Notes: a model not told the origin generated them from the sequence alone. Counted from the first letter of the stretch, positions 46,908 to 60,107 are shown. The stretch is 64,000 bases of DNA from Trileptium ribeirensis (GCA_030248225.1 JASANE010030256.1:1-64000), one strand, 5' to 3'. Numbers and translations: made by a program.

Positions 46908-49102
46908 AAGTCATACTGAACTCTGTCTTATTTACGCGTTGCTGCTTTTATACTGGAATTCAAATTTTTGAAATTTTAAATCTTGGAGCCGTTAAAGTGC
47001 TTATTCAGCACTTTTGCTCCAATTTCTGATTTAACCTTGCCTAATTAAATCAATACGCTTATCAGTCGCATTCCGATCATTTTTGTGGAAAATTCAGACC
47101 AATTTTAATATGAAATCTTATATAAATTTATTTGATTTATTGCCTTATTTACGGCAAATTTATATAAAGCGCTTATAACTTAAGATAAAACTTGATTTAA
47201 TATGAAACTTTTACAAGCAATTCTACAAGTTTCTAGAGATTTTGATATGAAAACGGCAATCTTCAAATAAGCATCAGGTCAACATTAACATCATATGAAA
47301 CACAGCCTTCTAGAAACTTCTCTTCAAATCCGGCGGACTATTACTCTCATAAATTGTACATTAAACAAACAACCAAAAGTCGGCGGGCCCTGTAACGTAA
47401 GCCGAATAGAAACTACAATTTATGTGGCACTTGAAATTCGTTTAATACAAGACGCGTTGTTTATCAATCAGTATATGCCAACACTCAGGCTATCCAAGTA
47501 TAAAACGTACTATACTCGTCGTCTTGGTATGGAGCTCGTTAAGCTTGGTAGGGTCAAATTTATTGACACAACTACACTCTGCATCTGCTTGGTTAGTCCA
47601 AATAAGTTTAATAGTAACTTCGATATAAACTTTATATTAACCGGTGTATCTACTGATAAGAAACAGCTTGTCAGCTAACATCAAAACGGCAGCTAGACAT
47701 TCAGCACGCGAGCAGAATTGGACGCAGAGTTCACAGAAACTCGCAAGCAGGCTCAAACGCCAAGTATAAACAAACACTACCGCTGGACGTCTATTAATAT
47801 TAATACGCGTGTCCTATATAGATATATACATATACATATATACATGTATACAGTTAGTGACAGGCTCCGAACAAAAACGACTCGGCTTATGTAAACAAAA
47901 AGAAAAAGGAGAGGGCAAAAAGAGGAGAAAAGAGGGCACAGTCCCTTTGAAGATGGCCAAAATGCCAACAGAAACCCGGATTCGGACTCAGAGTGTCCGT
48001 CCGGTTAAAACGATGTGTAACAGGACCGTGTTCGGTCTTCAGGGGGAAAAATAGACTCTTGGGGGAGGGTCCATGCCAAAATTTTCAAAAATCGGAGTGT
48101 TTAAACGGTTCTCCTGGGTTTGGGGTACACTTTTCTGGGGTGTTTTATACAGCTTTGGATTCGTCTCGACACGGGGAATCCAATGAGGGGTGACACGCCG
48201 GTCGGGGCGTTATTTTAAAATCTTCTTATGGGGTACCCAAAAGTGGGCGCATCTAGACCCGTCCGGGCTAAAATGAAAGCCTCGGGTCTGGGGTTTCTAA
48301 CGATACCATTCCTATAGCTTTATGACTAAAATTCGTGGAGTTGCTTGACTAAACGTATTCTACCAGCTTCGTATATATATATATATTGATTTGTCCCTAA
48401 GTCCGTGGATCCGGGTCGGATTTCCACGAAACCGGTCTCGTTCGAAAGACCGTAAAATTATTTGTAAGAAATGTTAAGCACCGCATTTTGAAATTCCCAT
48501 CGGTTCCGGAGATATGGACCGGAGCCGATACTTTCGGTCTTTAAATTTCATAACTTTTCATAAATTTTAACTTTTGTTTCTTATCTCAACCAGCGAAATT
48601 GAACGCTGGTAGAGAATATTTCTTAAAGTTATACAACTTACCAGTGTGACGAGCACTGGTAAACTTTATATTTTCGGTTTCCACTTATAATTTTCAAGAA
48701 ATTGTTTCGGTCGCTGTTCGCTCTCGAGCGGACAGCCACATTTTTTGTAGTCCTCAGTCGTGAGGACGGTCGTGACGGGTGTCCGTCACGGCCGGTTATT
48801 CCGATGACGATTGGTGACAAACTTTGCGGTCCTACCACGCGGGGTAGGGCTATTCCTATATATACTTTTACACTGGGTCCGGCGGGGGAGTCGTACCGTC
48901 CTAGAATTCCTACGAAATCACGTATGGCAAGGGCTCGCCATACGCACTGTCTATACCCATAAAACTCCAATTTAAGTGCGTAAAAATTCCCTATAATTCC
49001 TGCTAAAATCACGTCAAATGCGTTACACTCCTCTGATCGTATTCCCAGCCTAAAATTATGAAGGTACACAACAAAGTATGACAATCAGAGCATATAAATC
49101 AT

Positions 49103-49137
49103 GGTCAAACGCAGGCGCTTTTATGGCCTGTTTGACC
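49103..49137. other. Stem-loop containing the recurrent GC(C/T)TTTATGGCC motif
   Basis: GGTCAAAC (49103-49110) pairs with GTTTGACC (49130-49137) and AGGC with GCCT inside it, around a loop containing TTTTATG. The motif GCCTTTATGGCC recurs exactly at 49349-49360 and 49421-49432, with a near-copy (GCTTTTATGGCC) here. Confidence 0.5.
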
Positions 49138-50092
49138 CAATGAAACGATACAATCATAACACAATACTGGCATAATACGGTATACGGCAATAACAATGGA
49201 TGGTATGAACAGGGTACAATAATTGATTAACAATTTATATCCCAATCAAATTGTCGAAACTTGTACCTGAAAACATGTATAGACAACAACATCAATTCCA
49301 CGGCACACAGTTATATCATACGGTCATGGTAACATACAGTGAAAAGGTGCCTTTATGGCCATCAAACGAATAACAATAACGATGATAACGATTCAAATAT
49401 ATATACATAAATACGAGGATGCCTTTATGGCCAATGATACGACATAAAAATCATGATATTGTCACTAGGTACATATATCGAGGCGTGCCATCGGGGCACT
49501 ACAACAGATGGATACAAAGATCTGTGTATACGGTTATGATTTCTCGACAAATATCCATCCCTGAAATAACAATTACGATACCCATCTTAATCGAAACGAC
49601 ATCAGCGGTGCAGGCCGAAATACTGGAAATACAAGTCGGTTACATAGCGGGACTATTTGGATCTGATTCTTCCATTTACTTATATATAGATATATGGTAT
49701 GATTGAATTTGTTCCAATCACGTACGTATATACTCTGATTTTAGTTCTGTTCCACTTTTCTACGTATATACTTTGATTTCTGATTTATCGTACTTATGTG
49801 CTTACATAGCTATATTGATTTTACAAGTTGTTCCAAGTACTAGTTCGCGTATATACGGTGGTTCATCGTTTATGCCAATTAGGCGATCTCTATATGAAGT
49901 GACAACAGGATTTTATGGTCAACATGTGTATATATAAAGAACTCAATATATATATATTCGCTTGTGATTAATTGATTCTGCTTACTTAACTGTACGTATT
50001 GTAAGGCGAGGGTGGGTTCCGTACCCTTTTTGGGCTACTCCCGTCGGGTACTCCATGTTGGGGGAGAACTGGGGACTGAATTCGGAAATGTC

Positions 50093-50459
50093 GACCACTA
50101 TGCATGTGGTCATGATTATTGGGGAACTCAACCAAATGTTGACCATTACACTATGGTCGGGATTTTTTTTTTGGTACTCGGGAAAATGTTGTCCATTACA
50201 CCATGGACAGGATTTTTGGTAGTCGGGAAAATGTTGTCCATTATACTGTGGACATAATTATTGGTGGTCGAAAAATGTTGACCATGGTACTGTGGTCAGA
50301 TTTATTTTTATTCAAAAAAATGTTAACCATTGGGGTGTGGTCAGATTTATTTTAAATGTTGACCATTATCGTGTGGCCAGGATTTTCGTAAATGTTGACC
50401 ATTGTCGTGTGGTCAAGATTATGGGTTTTCGATAAAAGTTGGCCATTAGGCTGTGGTCA
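50093..50459. repeat. Run of nine hairpin units (GACCA/TGGTC type) with a compensatory variant
   Basis: Degenerate units of about 40-60 bp each contain AATGTTGACCATT-like sequence followed by TGTGGTCAGGATT-like sequence. The two halves are inverted: GACCA and TGGTC around a 6-8-nt loop. Nine such hairpins start near 50093, 50141, 50191, 50236, 50279, 50324, 50360, 50396 and 50440. In the units at 50191 and 50236 the arms read GTCCA and TGGAC instead, so both sides of one base pair have changed together. Three units (50324, 50360, 50440) have one mismatch or wobble. Confidence 0.75.
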
Positions 50460-52308
50460 GGATTATCCACCTCGTAACGATCCGTAAGGATCTGTTACAT
50501 CTCTTAATTTTTAAAGGGAAAATTATTTGACTTTTTACTTGTGGTGGGAAGATTAAGTACATGTTTTAAGGGTGATTTTGTCGGGGATTTTGGGTTTTAC
50601 TTGGGTGTTTTACTTGGTTTCGACGGGGTTTCTGCCTTTGGTTTACCTAGTTTGTCGGACGTAGGGGTTTCACTACCCCTTTTCTTTGGTGAAATCGGGC
50701 TCACTGGAGTCATAAGCCCTACAAAAATTTGCCATTGCGTGTGTTCCTCCCCAGTCGCTAAAGGCGACATCTGTACAATTATTAATAAATAATAATAAAT
50801 TAGCAAAAATATTGTACAATCCAAAGTTGATTTCGATTGAGGGTTTATGTATCGTAATTTCAATCAGCGGTTTACGGGGTTTCATTTAATGTCCGCTGGC
50901 TATATTAAAATAGTCATTTATTATAAAGTATTAGATTTACGGGCGTTCGAATTTCGTATTGCCTTGGTCCACTTTTATATGTGGATTCTTATGGGAGTTC
51001 TCTGGTACGTTTTACTAATTTTATAAAAGTTCCTTGGGTTTCCTATAAAATTTCCGGCGAAATCCTAACGGTCTTTATGACCTACTCTTAATTTTTAAAG
51101 GGAAATTATTTGACCTAATACTTGGGGTTGTAATATTCTGCGAGGGGTATTTTCGAGTGTGTTCTAAACAGGATCGATGCAAGTCGACCCTTCAAAAATT
51201 GCAGTGTGCGGACCTAGTTTAACCTAGTTTCTTTATCATCTGTGCCACAATTTATCCAACCATGATACGAAACAACAATCACAGTCAAAATATTACGACA
51301 ATTATCACTATGACTTGTCCTATATCTTCGAGGAGGTGGTTGAAACTCAGCTTATTAAGTTTACCAATGTTGGTGATAAGTACTTTTGCTATACTTTTAG
51401 TGTATCCATAAGCTTTAGTATGAATTTTGCGAGTTTTAACAATTTTGTTATACTTTTACGGGTGTTTTCGCGGTTTTCCTCGGGACGATGAGGGTTATTG
51501 GGAACCAAAATTGAGGTTCCTTTCGTACGATAGGTTAAGGACCTTTTCTACAGGGGCTAAAGTGGTGGTTTTAGAGAGGACTACGTCCCCATTTGGACGG
51601 CTCTTTCCTTGTAATCTCTTGGCGTTTCTCAGGGTGTTTTCTGTGCCTTTTCTCAGGATTGAATAGGGTTCCGGTAAGGGAACCCGTACAAAAGTTGGGA
51701 ACAACTGGAGATGGATCGTCTTCTTCTTTCACGACGTACCGCGCGTTGACCTCACCGCAGATGAGTACTTGCGCAGTTTGGGGTAGTGAAAGCTCGAAAT
51801 ATCAATTTTACAATGGTTACTGATAAGGGCTTTTACCATATAAGGCTGCTCTTACTCTGCTCTTAAGCTCAAAATTTAGACAAATTTTAAGAGAAAATTT
51901 GCTAAAACAGTTTCCGAAGGGGTTGGGGAAAAGAGGGTTTTGCTGGAGTTAGGGCTTTAGGGACCCTGTTGTCGAGAGTCCGATTAGTACTAAAAGGCAA
52001 ATATATTCAACATGTAGCAGGACTTACAGGACCTTACATCCTAAGCTTGAAATTTACCAAAATCTTGACCTTATATCATCTTTACGTCCTCGCTAATCTA
52101 AATTCTTGCACCAAATTTTGGGTATCCGACTTACTGTAATTATGATCCACATACAAATACATGTAACATCCAGATACAATAGCAACATTCTTACCAATAC
52201 AGTTCATTCAACTAGTAATGCGATACATTCGTATATAATTGCGATACATTCATAATTCAGGTTCTAATAAACATGGTTAACATATCAAGTGGTTGTTAGT
52301 AGTGCTAT

Positions 52309-52640
52309 CACGTTGCCGGAGGCTGTCCGGAGTCGGCGTGGGGCGCACTATTCTGGAGTAGACCGGCTGAGTAAGGGGTGAGGCTTCGAACCACCACCTC
52401 GAGAAATCCATACCTCAAAACCATCCTGAGATCAGGCAGTCAAGGCCAGGACTGAGTAAACTTCAACTGCGTAGTAGTCGACCGCTACTGTACAGTTTTA
52501 ATAACGTGGTTCGGCAGCCGTCCGGGGTCGGCCTGTTTAACACAACCGGCATTATTAGCGTAATTCTAAGGCCTAGGTTGAGGTAATTATATAATCGCAT
52601 GGTGCACCAGCCGTCCGGGGGTGTGCTGTGTTAAACCCAC
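52309..52640. repeat. Three dispersed copies of a CCGTCCGGGGTCGG-like motif
   Basis: Related GC-rich segments occur at about 52309 (GGCTGTCCGGAGTCGG), 52511 (GCAGCCGTCCGGGGTCGG) and 52609 (CCAGCCGTCCGGGGGTGTG). They are embedded in AT-richer sequence. Function unknown. Confidence 0.5.
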
Positions 52641-53352
52641 AAGGGCTTAGTAAAGTAATAGATAACATAAATCTTAATCACTATCGCTCAGGTATAACCC
52701 TTAAGCAATAGTTGCTATAACTTAGGGTTAGAGACTAGGCCAAATACTAGATAGCTTTAACTTAACCTAAAGTAATAAATAGGGATCGTCGAGAATAAAA
52801 AATTCAGTCGCCGAAGTGCGTGAGGAGCTTAGAGTCAGACTGCAAATTTAGTGTCAGACTGCAAGCTCAAAGAGTTAAACTGTGCAATAGTGAAGTTCAA
52901 ACTGTTCAAGAGAGTCACGAACTAGAAGAGCGTATTACGATGTTATTACGGTAATCAAAAATAGTGCCGCAAAAGACACGAGTGTAATATCAGTGCATTA
53001 ACAGTTCATCATTTTGAAATAAACCTTCGATATACGTGTCGCATCGCGAAATGGGCACTAGGCTCACTCACGAAAAGAAAGACGCGCGCCACACAAAGCG
53101 TCCCACCGGCATTCTACTGGCCACACATCGAACCAGACAATCCTTCGGTGACGAATCCCGTCCCTTTTTTTACCGATAGCCGTCATAAGGAAAAATCCCT
53201 ATCCAACCCCTACCCCCATATAAACGAAACAAAATAAGGCTACTGTTGGGGGTTCCATAGGCTACTGAGGTCCCAAGTCCACAAAAATTACGTATATATA
53301 TCTATGTATATACTAAATACCCAATATACATTTAGTATGTATATACTAAATC

Positions 53353-54528
53353 CAGGGAGTAACCGGAATTCCGGTTCCGGTTCCGGCAAAAATCGTGTTC
53401 CGGTTGCAGTTCCGGCAAAGGGCAAAAACCATACCGGAACCGGAATTCCGGTTTAAAAATTTTGCTTGAAATTTTCCACGTTTTTTGCTTCATCCTGTAG
53501 TCCAAACATATGTAATATATATTGATGATCATATATAATGATCAAGCTCCAATACAACCAAGCAAAAGATAAGATTAACTAACCAATTTGTCGTGTGAAA
53601 CGTAAGTAGGGCACATAATTTGAGCAGGAATTTTTCATAATAACCTGTAGGAGTTTGTTAAATCAAAGCCAGGACGATACTTGTAGCAGCTATTTTACAC
53701 ATCCAGAAGTCTGTGGGATACGTTGGAATTAAACAGGTCCAACTCGATAACAGAGTATGGCTTACGCAGAAGTACTTAGGGTATGCTTAGCTAACATAAA
53801 TTGCGTCAAGCACCCGCCAGTGCGCTTGTAAACTTGGTAAATCAGTCTAAATTGAAGTAAACTAACGTTATCTGCAACGCAGCTAGAAACTGCTTTCTAG
53901 GCAATGAACTGTATTTATTGAAACTGTGCGAGCAGCATCACAGTGTGTCTCATTTATAGCATTCTGATTATAAAGTTATCATCATTATGATCTAACTGAC
54001 GGGCACTGTTTGTCCAACGATAGCCTAAACAGTGTCTCTGACCACTGATTAGAAAATTACCTTCTATCTATTATTTTCTCTTAGAATCATATAAACCAAT
54101 AATTTTAAGTTTCCTACAGAAGAACATGCAACAAACGTATGTGTAGTAAAGGGAGGCGACTGGAGACAGAGCGAAAGTGTGTATTCTACGCTCCAAGCTT
54201 TGTAAGCACATTCGATTTGACGCAGTATACGCAATGGTGTATAGTGGAAGACATTTTTTGCTCTGAATGTCCAAAAACCGACATATTTGATCGATAAATA
54301 AACATTATTAGCTTCCTCAGTCTCTTTAAAGTTTCAGAAAGGCAATAATACAATCGCAATACATTAACTTTAATGTACAAGTTATTTTAATGCATTTTAA
54401 ATCCACTATACCTTCATTTCTTCCATCATCTGTTTTACTATATATAAATTTCGAAGACCAGGTTCCGGTTCCGGATCCGGTTTAAATGGACGGTTCCGGT
54501 TGCTGGTTCCGGTTCCGGTTATTCCCTG
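53353..54528. mobile_element. hAT-like element, array copy 1 (with intact target duplication)
   Basis: CAGGGAGTAACCGGAA at the left and its inverted counterpart (CAGGGAATAACCGGAA) at the right bound the copy. ACTAAATC flanks both sides (53345-53352 and 54529-54536), a perfect 8-bp target duplication. Internally it differs more from copies 2-8 than they do from each other. It has one copy of the segment duplicated in the 2.3-kb element. Confidence 0.92.
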
Positions 54529-54722
54529 ACTAAATCCCATATTTATTGGTCCCTAAGTTTTTGATTTTCTGAAAATGGGATTTTAGTTATTTCTTTTCTA
54601 AATAATTTGCATAAATTGCTATTAATTTTATTAGCTATGTTTATGTTGAGTTAGATTTTAGTTTACATTAAGTCGGAGTTGATTGATCACGGAAGTTACC
54701 GGAGTAGTTCTGATCTGGGCAT
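54529..54722. repeat. Array spacer (194 bp), first occurrence
   Basis: Single-copy-like flank trapped between elements. It runs from ACTAAATCCCATATTTATTG to GATCTGGGCAT and recurs after copies 2 to 7 (55916-56109, 57314-57507, 58710-58901, 60108-60301, 61482-61666, 62853-63046). The spacer at 61482 has a 9-bp deletion. Confidence 0.92.
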
Positions 54723-55915
54723 CAGGGAGTAACCGGAATTCCGGTTCCGGTTCCGGCGAAAATCGTGTTCCGGTTGCGGTTCCGGCAAAGGGCAAAAACC
54801 ATACCGGAACCGGAATTGCCGGAACTTAAAAAATTTTTGCTGGAAATTTTCCACGTTTTTTGCTTCATCCTGTAATCCAAAACATAAGTAATATATTATA
54901 AAATCATCAAGCTCCAATACAACCAACCAAAAGACAACAAAAACTAACCAAAATGCCGTGTGAAACGTAAGTAGGGCACATAATTTGAACACGAATTTTT
55001 TCATAATAACCAGCAGGAGTTTGTTAAATCAAAACCAGGTCGATGCTTGTAGCAGCTATTTTACACATCCAGAAGTCTGTCGGATACGTTAGAATTAAAC
55101 CGGTCCAACTCGGTAACAGAGTATGGCTCACGCAGAAGTACTTATGGTATGCTTGGCTAACATAGATTGCGTCAAGCACCCGCCAGTGCGCTTGTAAACT
55201 TGGTAAATCAATCTAAATTGAAGTAAACTAACGTTATCTGCAACGCAGCTAAAAACTGCTTTCTTGGCAATGAACTGTATTTATTGAAACTGTGCGAGCA
55301 GCATCACAGTGTGTCTCATTTATAGCATTCTGATTAGAAAGTTACCTATCATCATTATGATCTAACTGACGGGAACGATTTGTCCAACGCTAGCCTAAAC
55401 AGTGTCTCTGACCACTGATCAGAAAATTACCTTCTATCTATTATCTTCTCTTAGAATCATATAAACCAATAATTTTAAGTTTCCTACAGAAGAACATGCA
55501 ACAAACGTATGTGTAGTAAAGGGAGGCGCCTGGAGACAGAGCGAAAGTGTGTATTCTACGCTCCAAGCTTTGTAAGCACATTCGATTTGACGCAGTATAC
55601 GCAATGGTGTATAGTGGAAAACATTTTTTGCTCTGAATGTCCAAAAACCGACATATTTGATCGATAAATAAACATTATTAGCTTCCTCAGTCTCTTTAAA
55701 GTTTCAGAAAGGCAATAATACCATCGCAATACATTAAGTTTAATGTAAAAGTTATTTTTAATGCATTTTGAATCCACTATACCTTCATTTCTTCCATCAT
55801 CTGTTTTACTATATATAAATTTCGAAGACCAGGTTCCGGTTCCGGATCCGGTTTAAATGGACGGTTCCGGTTGCTGGTTCCGGTTCCGGTAAATTTCGAT
55901 TCCGGTTATTCCCTG
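54723..55915. mobile_element. hAT-like element, array copy 2
   Basis: Left flank is CTGGGCAT and right flank is ACTAAATC, so it does not carry a matching target duplication. This is what an internal copy made by recombination would show. Confidence 0.9.
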
Positions 55916-56109
55916 ACTAAATCTCATATTTATTGGTCCCTAAGTTTTTGATTTTCTGAAAATGGGATTTTATTTATTTCTTTTCTAAATAATTTGCATA
56001 AATTGCTATTAATTTTATTAGCTATGTTTATGTTGAGTTAGGTTTTAGTTTACATTAAGTCGGAGTTGATTGATCACGGAAGTTACCGGAGTAGTTCTGA
56101 TCTGGGCAT

Positions 56110-57313
56110 CAGGGAGTAACCGGAATTCCGGTTCCGGTTCCGGCGAAAATCGTGTTCCGGTTGCGGTTCCGGCAAAGGGCAAAAACCATACCGGAACCGG
56201 AATTCCGGTTAAAAAATTTTGCTGGAAATTTTCCACGTTTTTTGCTTCATCCTGTAATCCAAACATATGTAATATATTATACAATGATCAAGCTCCAATA
56301 CAACCAAGCAAAAGAAAAGATTAACTAACCAATTTGCCGTGTGAAACGTAAGTAGGGCACATAATTTGAACACGAATTTTTCATAATAACCAGCAGGAGT
56401 TTGTTAAATCAAAACCAGGTCGATGCTTGTAGCAGCTATTTTACACATCCAGAAGTCTGTCGGATACGTTAGAATTAAACCGGTCCAACTCGGTAACAGA
56501 GTATGGCTCACGCAGAAGTACTTATGGTATGCTTGGCTAACATAGATTGCGTCAAGCACCCGCCAGTGCGCTTGTAAACTTGGTAAATCAATCTAAATTG
56601 AAGTAAACTAACGTTATCTGCAACGCAGCTAAAAACTGCTTTCTTGGCAATGAACTGTATTTATTGAAACTGTGCGAGCAGCATCACAGTGTGTCTCATT
56701 TATAGCATTCTGATTAGAAAGTTACCTATCATCATTATGATCTAACTGACGGGAACGATTTGTCCAACGCTAGCCTAAACAGTGTCTCTGACCACTGATC
56801 AGAAAATTACCTTCTATCTATTATCTTCTCTTAGAATCATATAAACCAATAATTTTAAGTTTCCTACAGAAGAACATGCAACAAACGTATGTGTAGTAAA
56901 GGGAGGCGCCTGAGAGACAAGCGAAAGTGTGTATTCTACGCTCCAAGCTTTGTAAGCACATTCGATTTGACGCAGTATACGCAATGGTGTATAGTGGAAA
57001 ACATTTTTTGCTCTGAATGTCCAAAAACCGACATATTTGATCGATAAATAAACATTATTAGCTTCCTCAGTCTCTTTAAAGTTTCAGAAAGGCAATAATA
57101 CCATCGCAATACATTAAGTTTAATGTAAAAGTTATTTTTAATGCATTTTGAATCCACTATATCCTTTTACATTTCTTCCATCATCTGTTATTATCTATAT
57201 ATAAATTTCGAAGACCAGGTTCCGGTTCCTAAAGGGGATTGTTCCGGTTTAAATGGACGGTTGTCGGTTGCTGGTTTCAGGTTTCGGTAGATTTCGATTC
57301 CGGTTATTCCCTG
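56110..57313. mobile_element. hAT-like element, array copy 3
   Basis: Near-identical to copies 6-8 except in the last 150 bp (about 57160-57290), where several small insertions and substitutions disrupt the GGTTCCGG-rich right end. Flanks are CTGGGCAT and ACTAAATC. Confidence 0.9.
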
Positions 57314-57507
57314 ACTAAATCCCATATTTATTGGTCCCTAAGTTTTTGATTTTCTGAAAATGGGATTTTATTTATTTCTTTTCTAAATAATTTGCATAAA
57401 TTGCTATTAATTTTATTAGCTATGTTTATGTTGAGTTAGATTTTAGTTTACATTAAGTCGGAGTTGATTGATCACGGAAGTTACCGGAATAGTTCTGATC
57501 TGGGCAT

Positions 57508-58709
57508 CAGGGAGTAACCGGAATTCCGGTTCCGGTTCCGGCGAAAATCGTGTTCCGGTTGCGGTTCCGGCAAAGGGCAAAAACCATACCGGAACCGGAA
57601 TTCCCGGTTAAAAAATTTTGCTGGAAATTTTCCACGTTTTTTGCTTCATCCTGTAATCCAAACATATGTAATATATTATACAATGATCAAGCTCCAATAC
57701 AACCAAGCAAAAGGAAAAGATTAACTAACCAATTTGCCATGTGAAACGTAAGTAGGGCACATAATTTGAACACAAATTTTTCATAATAACCAGCAGGAGT
57801 TTGTTAAATCAAAACCAGTTAGATGCTTGTAGCAGCTATTTTACACATCCAGAAGTCTGTCGGATCCGTTAGAATTAAACCGGTCCAACTCGGTAACAGA
57901 GTATGGCTCACGCAGAAGTACTTATGGTATGCTTGGCTAACATAGATTGCATCAAGCGCCCGCCAGTGCGCTTGTAAACTTGGTAAATGGATCTAAATTG
58001 AAGTAAACTAACGTTATCTGCAACGCAGCTAAAAATTGTTTTCTTGGCAATGAACTGTATTTATTGAAACTGTGCGAGCAGCATCACAGTGTGTCTCATT
58101 TATAGCATTCTGATTAAAAAACTTACCTATCATCATTATGATCTAACTGACGGGAACGATTTGTCCAACGCTAGCCTAAACAGTGTCTCTGACCACTGAT
58201 CAGAAAATTACCTTCTATCTATTATCTTCTCTTAGAATCATATAAACCAATAATTTTAAGTTTCCTACAGAAGAACATGCAACAAACGTATGTGTAGTAA
58301 AGGGAGGCGCCTGGAGACAGAGCGAAAGTGTGTATTCTACGCTCCAAGCTTTGTAAGCACATTCGATTTGACGCAGTATACGCAATGGTGTATAGTGGAA
58401 AACATTTTTTGCTCTGAATGTCCAAAAACCGACATATTTGATCGGTAAATAAACATTATTAGCTTCCTCAGTCTCTTTAAAGTTTCAGAAAGGCAATAAT
58501 ACCATCGCAATACATTAAGTTTAATGTAAAAGTTATTTTTAATGCATTTTGAATCCACTATACCTTCATTTCTTCCATCATCTGTTTTACTATATATAAA
58601 TTTCGAAGACCCGGTTCCGGATCCGGTTTAAATGGACGGTTCCGGTTTAAATGGACGGTTCCGGTTGCTGGTTCCGGTTCCGGTAAATTTCGGTTCCGGT
58701 TATTCCCTG
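57508..58709. mobile_element. hAT-like element, array copy 4
   Basis: Same flanks as copies 2 and 3. It carries scattered private substitutions and an extra GGTTTAAATGGACGGTTCC repeat near the right end (about 58620-58660). Confidence 0.9.
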
Positions 58710-58901
58710 ACTAAATCCCATATTTATTGGTCCCTAAGTTTTTGATTTTCTGAAAATGGGATTTTATTTATTTCTTTTCTAAATAATTTGCATAAATTGC
58801 TGTAATTTATTAGCTATGTTTATGTTGAGTTAGATTTTAGTTTACATTAAGTCGGAGTTGATTGATCACGGAAGTTACCGGAGTAGTTCTGATCTGGGCA
58901 T

Positions 58902-60107
58902 CAGGGAGTAACCGGAATTCCGGTTCCGGTTCCGGCGAAAATCGTGTTCCGGTTGCGGTTCCGGCAAAGGGCAAAAACCATACGGGAACCGAATACCCGG
59001 TTAAAAAATTTTTGCTGGAAATTTTCCACGTTTTTTGCTTCATCCTGTAATCCAAACATATGTAATATATTATACAATGATCAAGCTCCAATACAACCAA
59101 GCAAAAGAAAAGATTAATTAACCAATTTGCCGTGTGAAACGTAAGTAGGGCACATAATTTGAACACGGATTTTTAAGTAATAGCCAGCAGGAGTTTGTTA
59201 AATCAAAACCAGTCAATGCTTTGTTAGCAGCTATTTTACACATCCAGAAGTATTGTTCGAGAAATAGTCAGAATTAAACCGGTCCAACTCGGTAACAGAG
59301 TATGGCTCACGCAGAAGTACTTATGGTATGCTTGGCTAACATAAGATTGCGTCAAGCACCCGCCAGTGCGCTTGTAAACTTGGTAAATCAATCTAAATTG
59401 AAGTAAACTAACGTTATCTAACGCAGCTAAAAACTGCTTTATTCTCGCAATCAACTGTATTTATTGAAACTGTGCGAGCAGCATCACAGTGTGTTATCGA
59501 TATGGCATTCTAATATAAAGTCTCTTGTTCATCATTATTAATTTGAACTGACGAACCATTTGATCCAACATTAGTTGAAACAGTGTCTTTCACCATTATT
59601 ATTAAAATTACCTTTGATTTGATTATTTCTCTTAGAATCCGTTATAAACAAATAATTTTAAATTTTTGATACAAGACAAACATTGCCAACAAACGTATAG
59701 TGTAGTAAAGGGAGGCGCCTAAAGTAAAACAGAGCAAAGTGTTATCATTTTCTTTACCAGGCTTTGTAAGCACATTCGATTTGACGCAATAATACGAATG
59801 GTGTATAGTGGAAAACATTTTTTTGCTCTGAATGTCCAAAAACCGACATATTTAATCGATAAATAAACATTATTAGCTTCTCTTAGTTCTTTAATACTTT
59901 GAGTAGGCAGATAACTACCATCGCAATACATTAAGTTTAATGTAAAAGTTATTTTTTAATGCATTTTGAATCCACTATACCTTCATTTCTTCCATCATCT
60001 GTTTTACTATATATAAATTTCGAAGACCAGGTTTCGGTTCCGGTTTAAATGGACGGTTCCGGTTGCTGGTTCTGGTTCCGGTAAATTTCGGTTCCGGGTA
60101 TTCCCTG
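58902..60107. mobile_element. hAT-like element, array copy 5 (locally scrambled)
   Basis: The ends match the other copies, but 59165-59930 has many small indels and substitutions relative to copies 3, 6, 7 and 8. The spacer on either side is normal. See finding on possible assembly noise. Confidence 0.85.

Larger units (their letters stand above)
42660..53352. other. Compositionally distinct stretch without recognised genes
   Basis: By eye this 10-kb region has more C and G and more CG dinucleotides than the first 42 kb. It has only short ORFs (the longest about 148 codons, minus strand 48638-49084, and a 127-codon plus-strand ORF at 47295-47678), none recognisable. It contains several degenerate repeats listed separately. 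Paired segments include a TCTTAATTTTTAAAGGGAAA block at about 50502 and 51088. Candidate polyadenylation-like AATAAA sites occur, for example near 53020. It may be one or more decayed large retroelements or an old insertion, but terminal repeats were not found. Confidence 0.4.

Noticed and set aside
47295..47678. 127-codon plus-strand ORF
   Set aside because: No recognisable motif, composition similar to surrounding non-coding DNA, and no paired regulatory or splice signal.
48372..48387. TA microsatellites (also near 20695 and 49945)
   Set aside because: Short simple repeats typical of AT-rich genomes, with no sign of special function.
53080..53170. Possible LTR end with primer-binding site (TGGCCACACATCGAACC)
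   Set aside because: The reverse complement has a GGTTCGA-like core but is too short to be the 3' end of a tRNA, and no matching second LTR or internal polyprotein was found.
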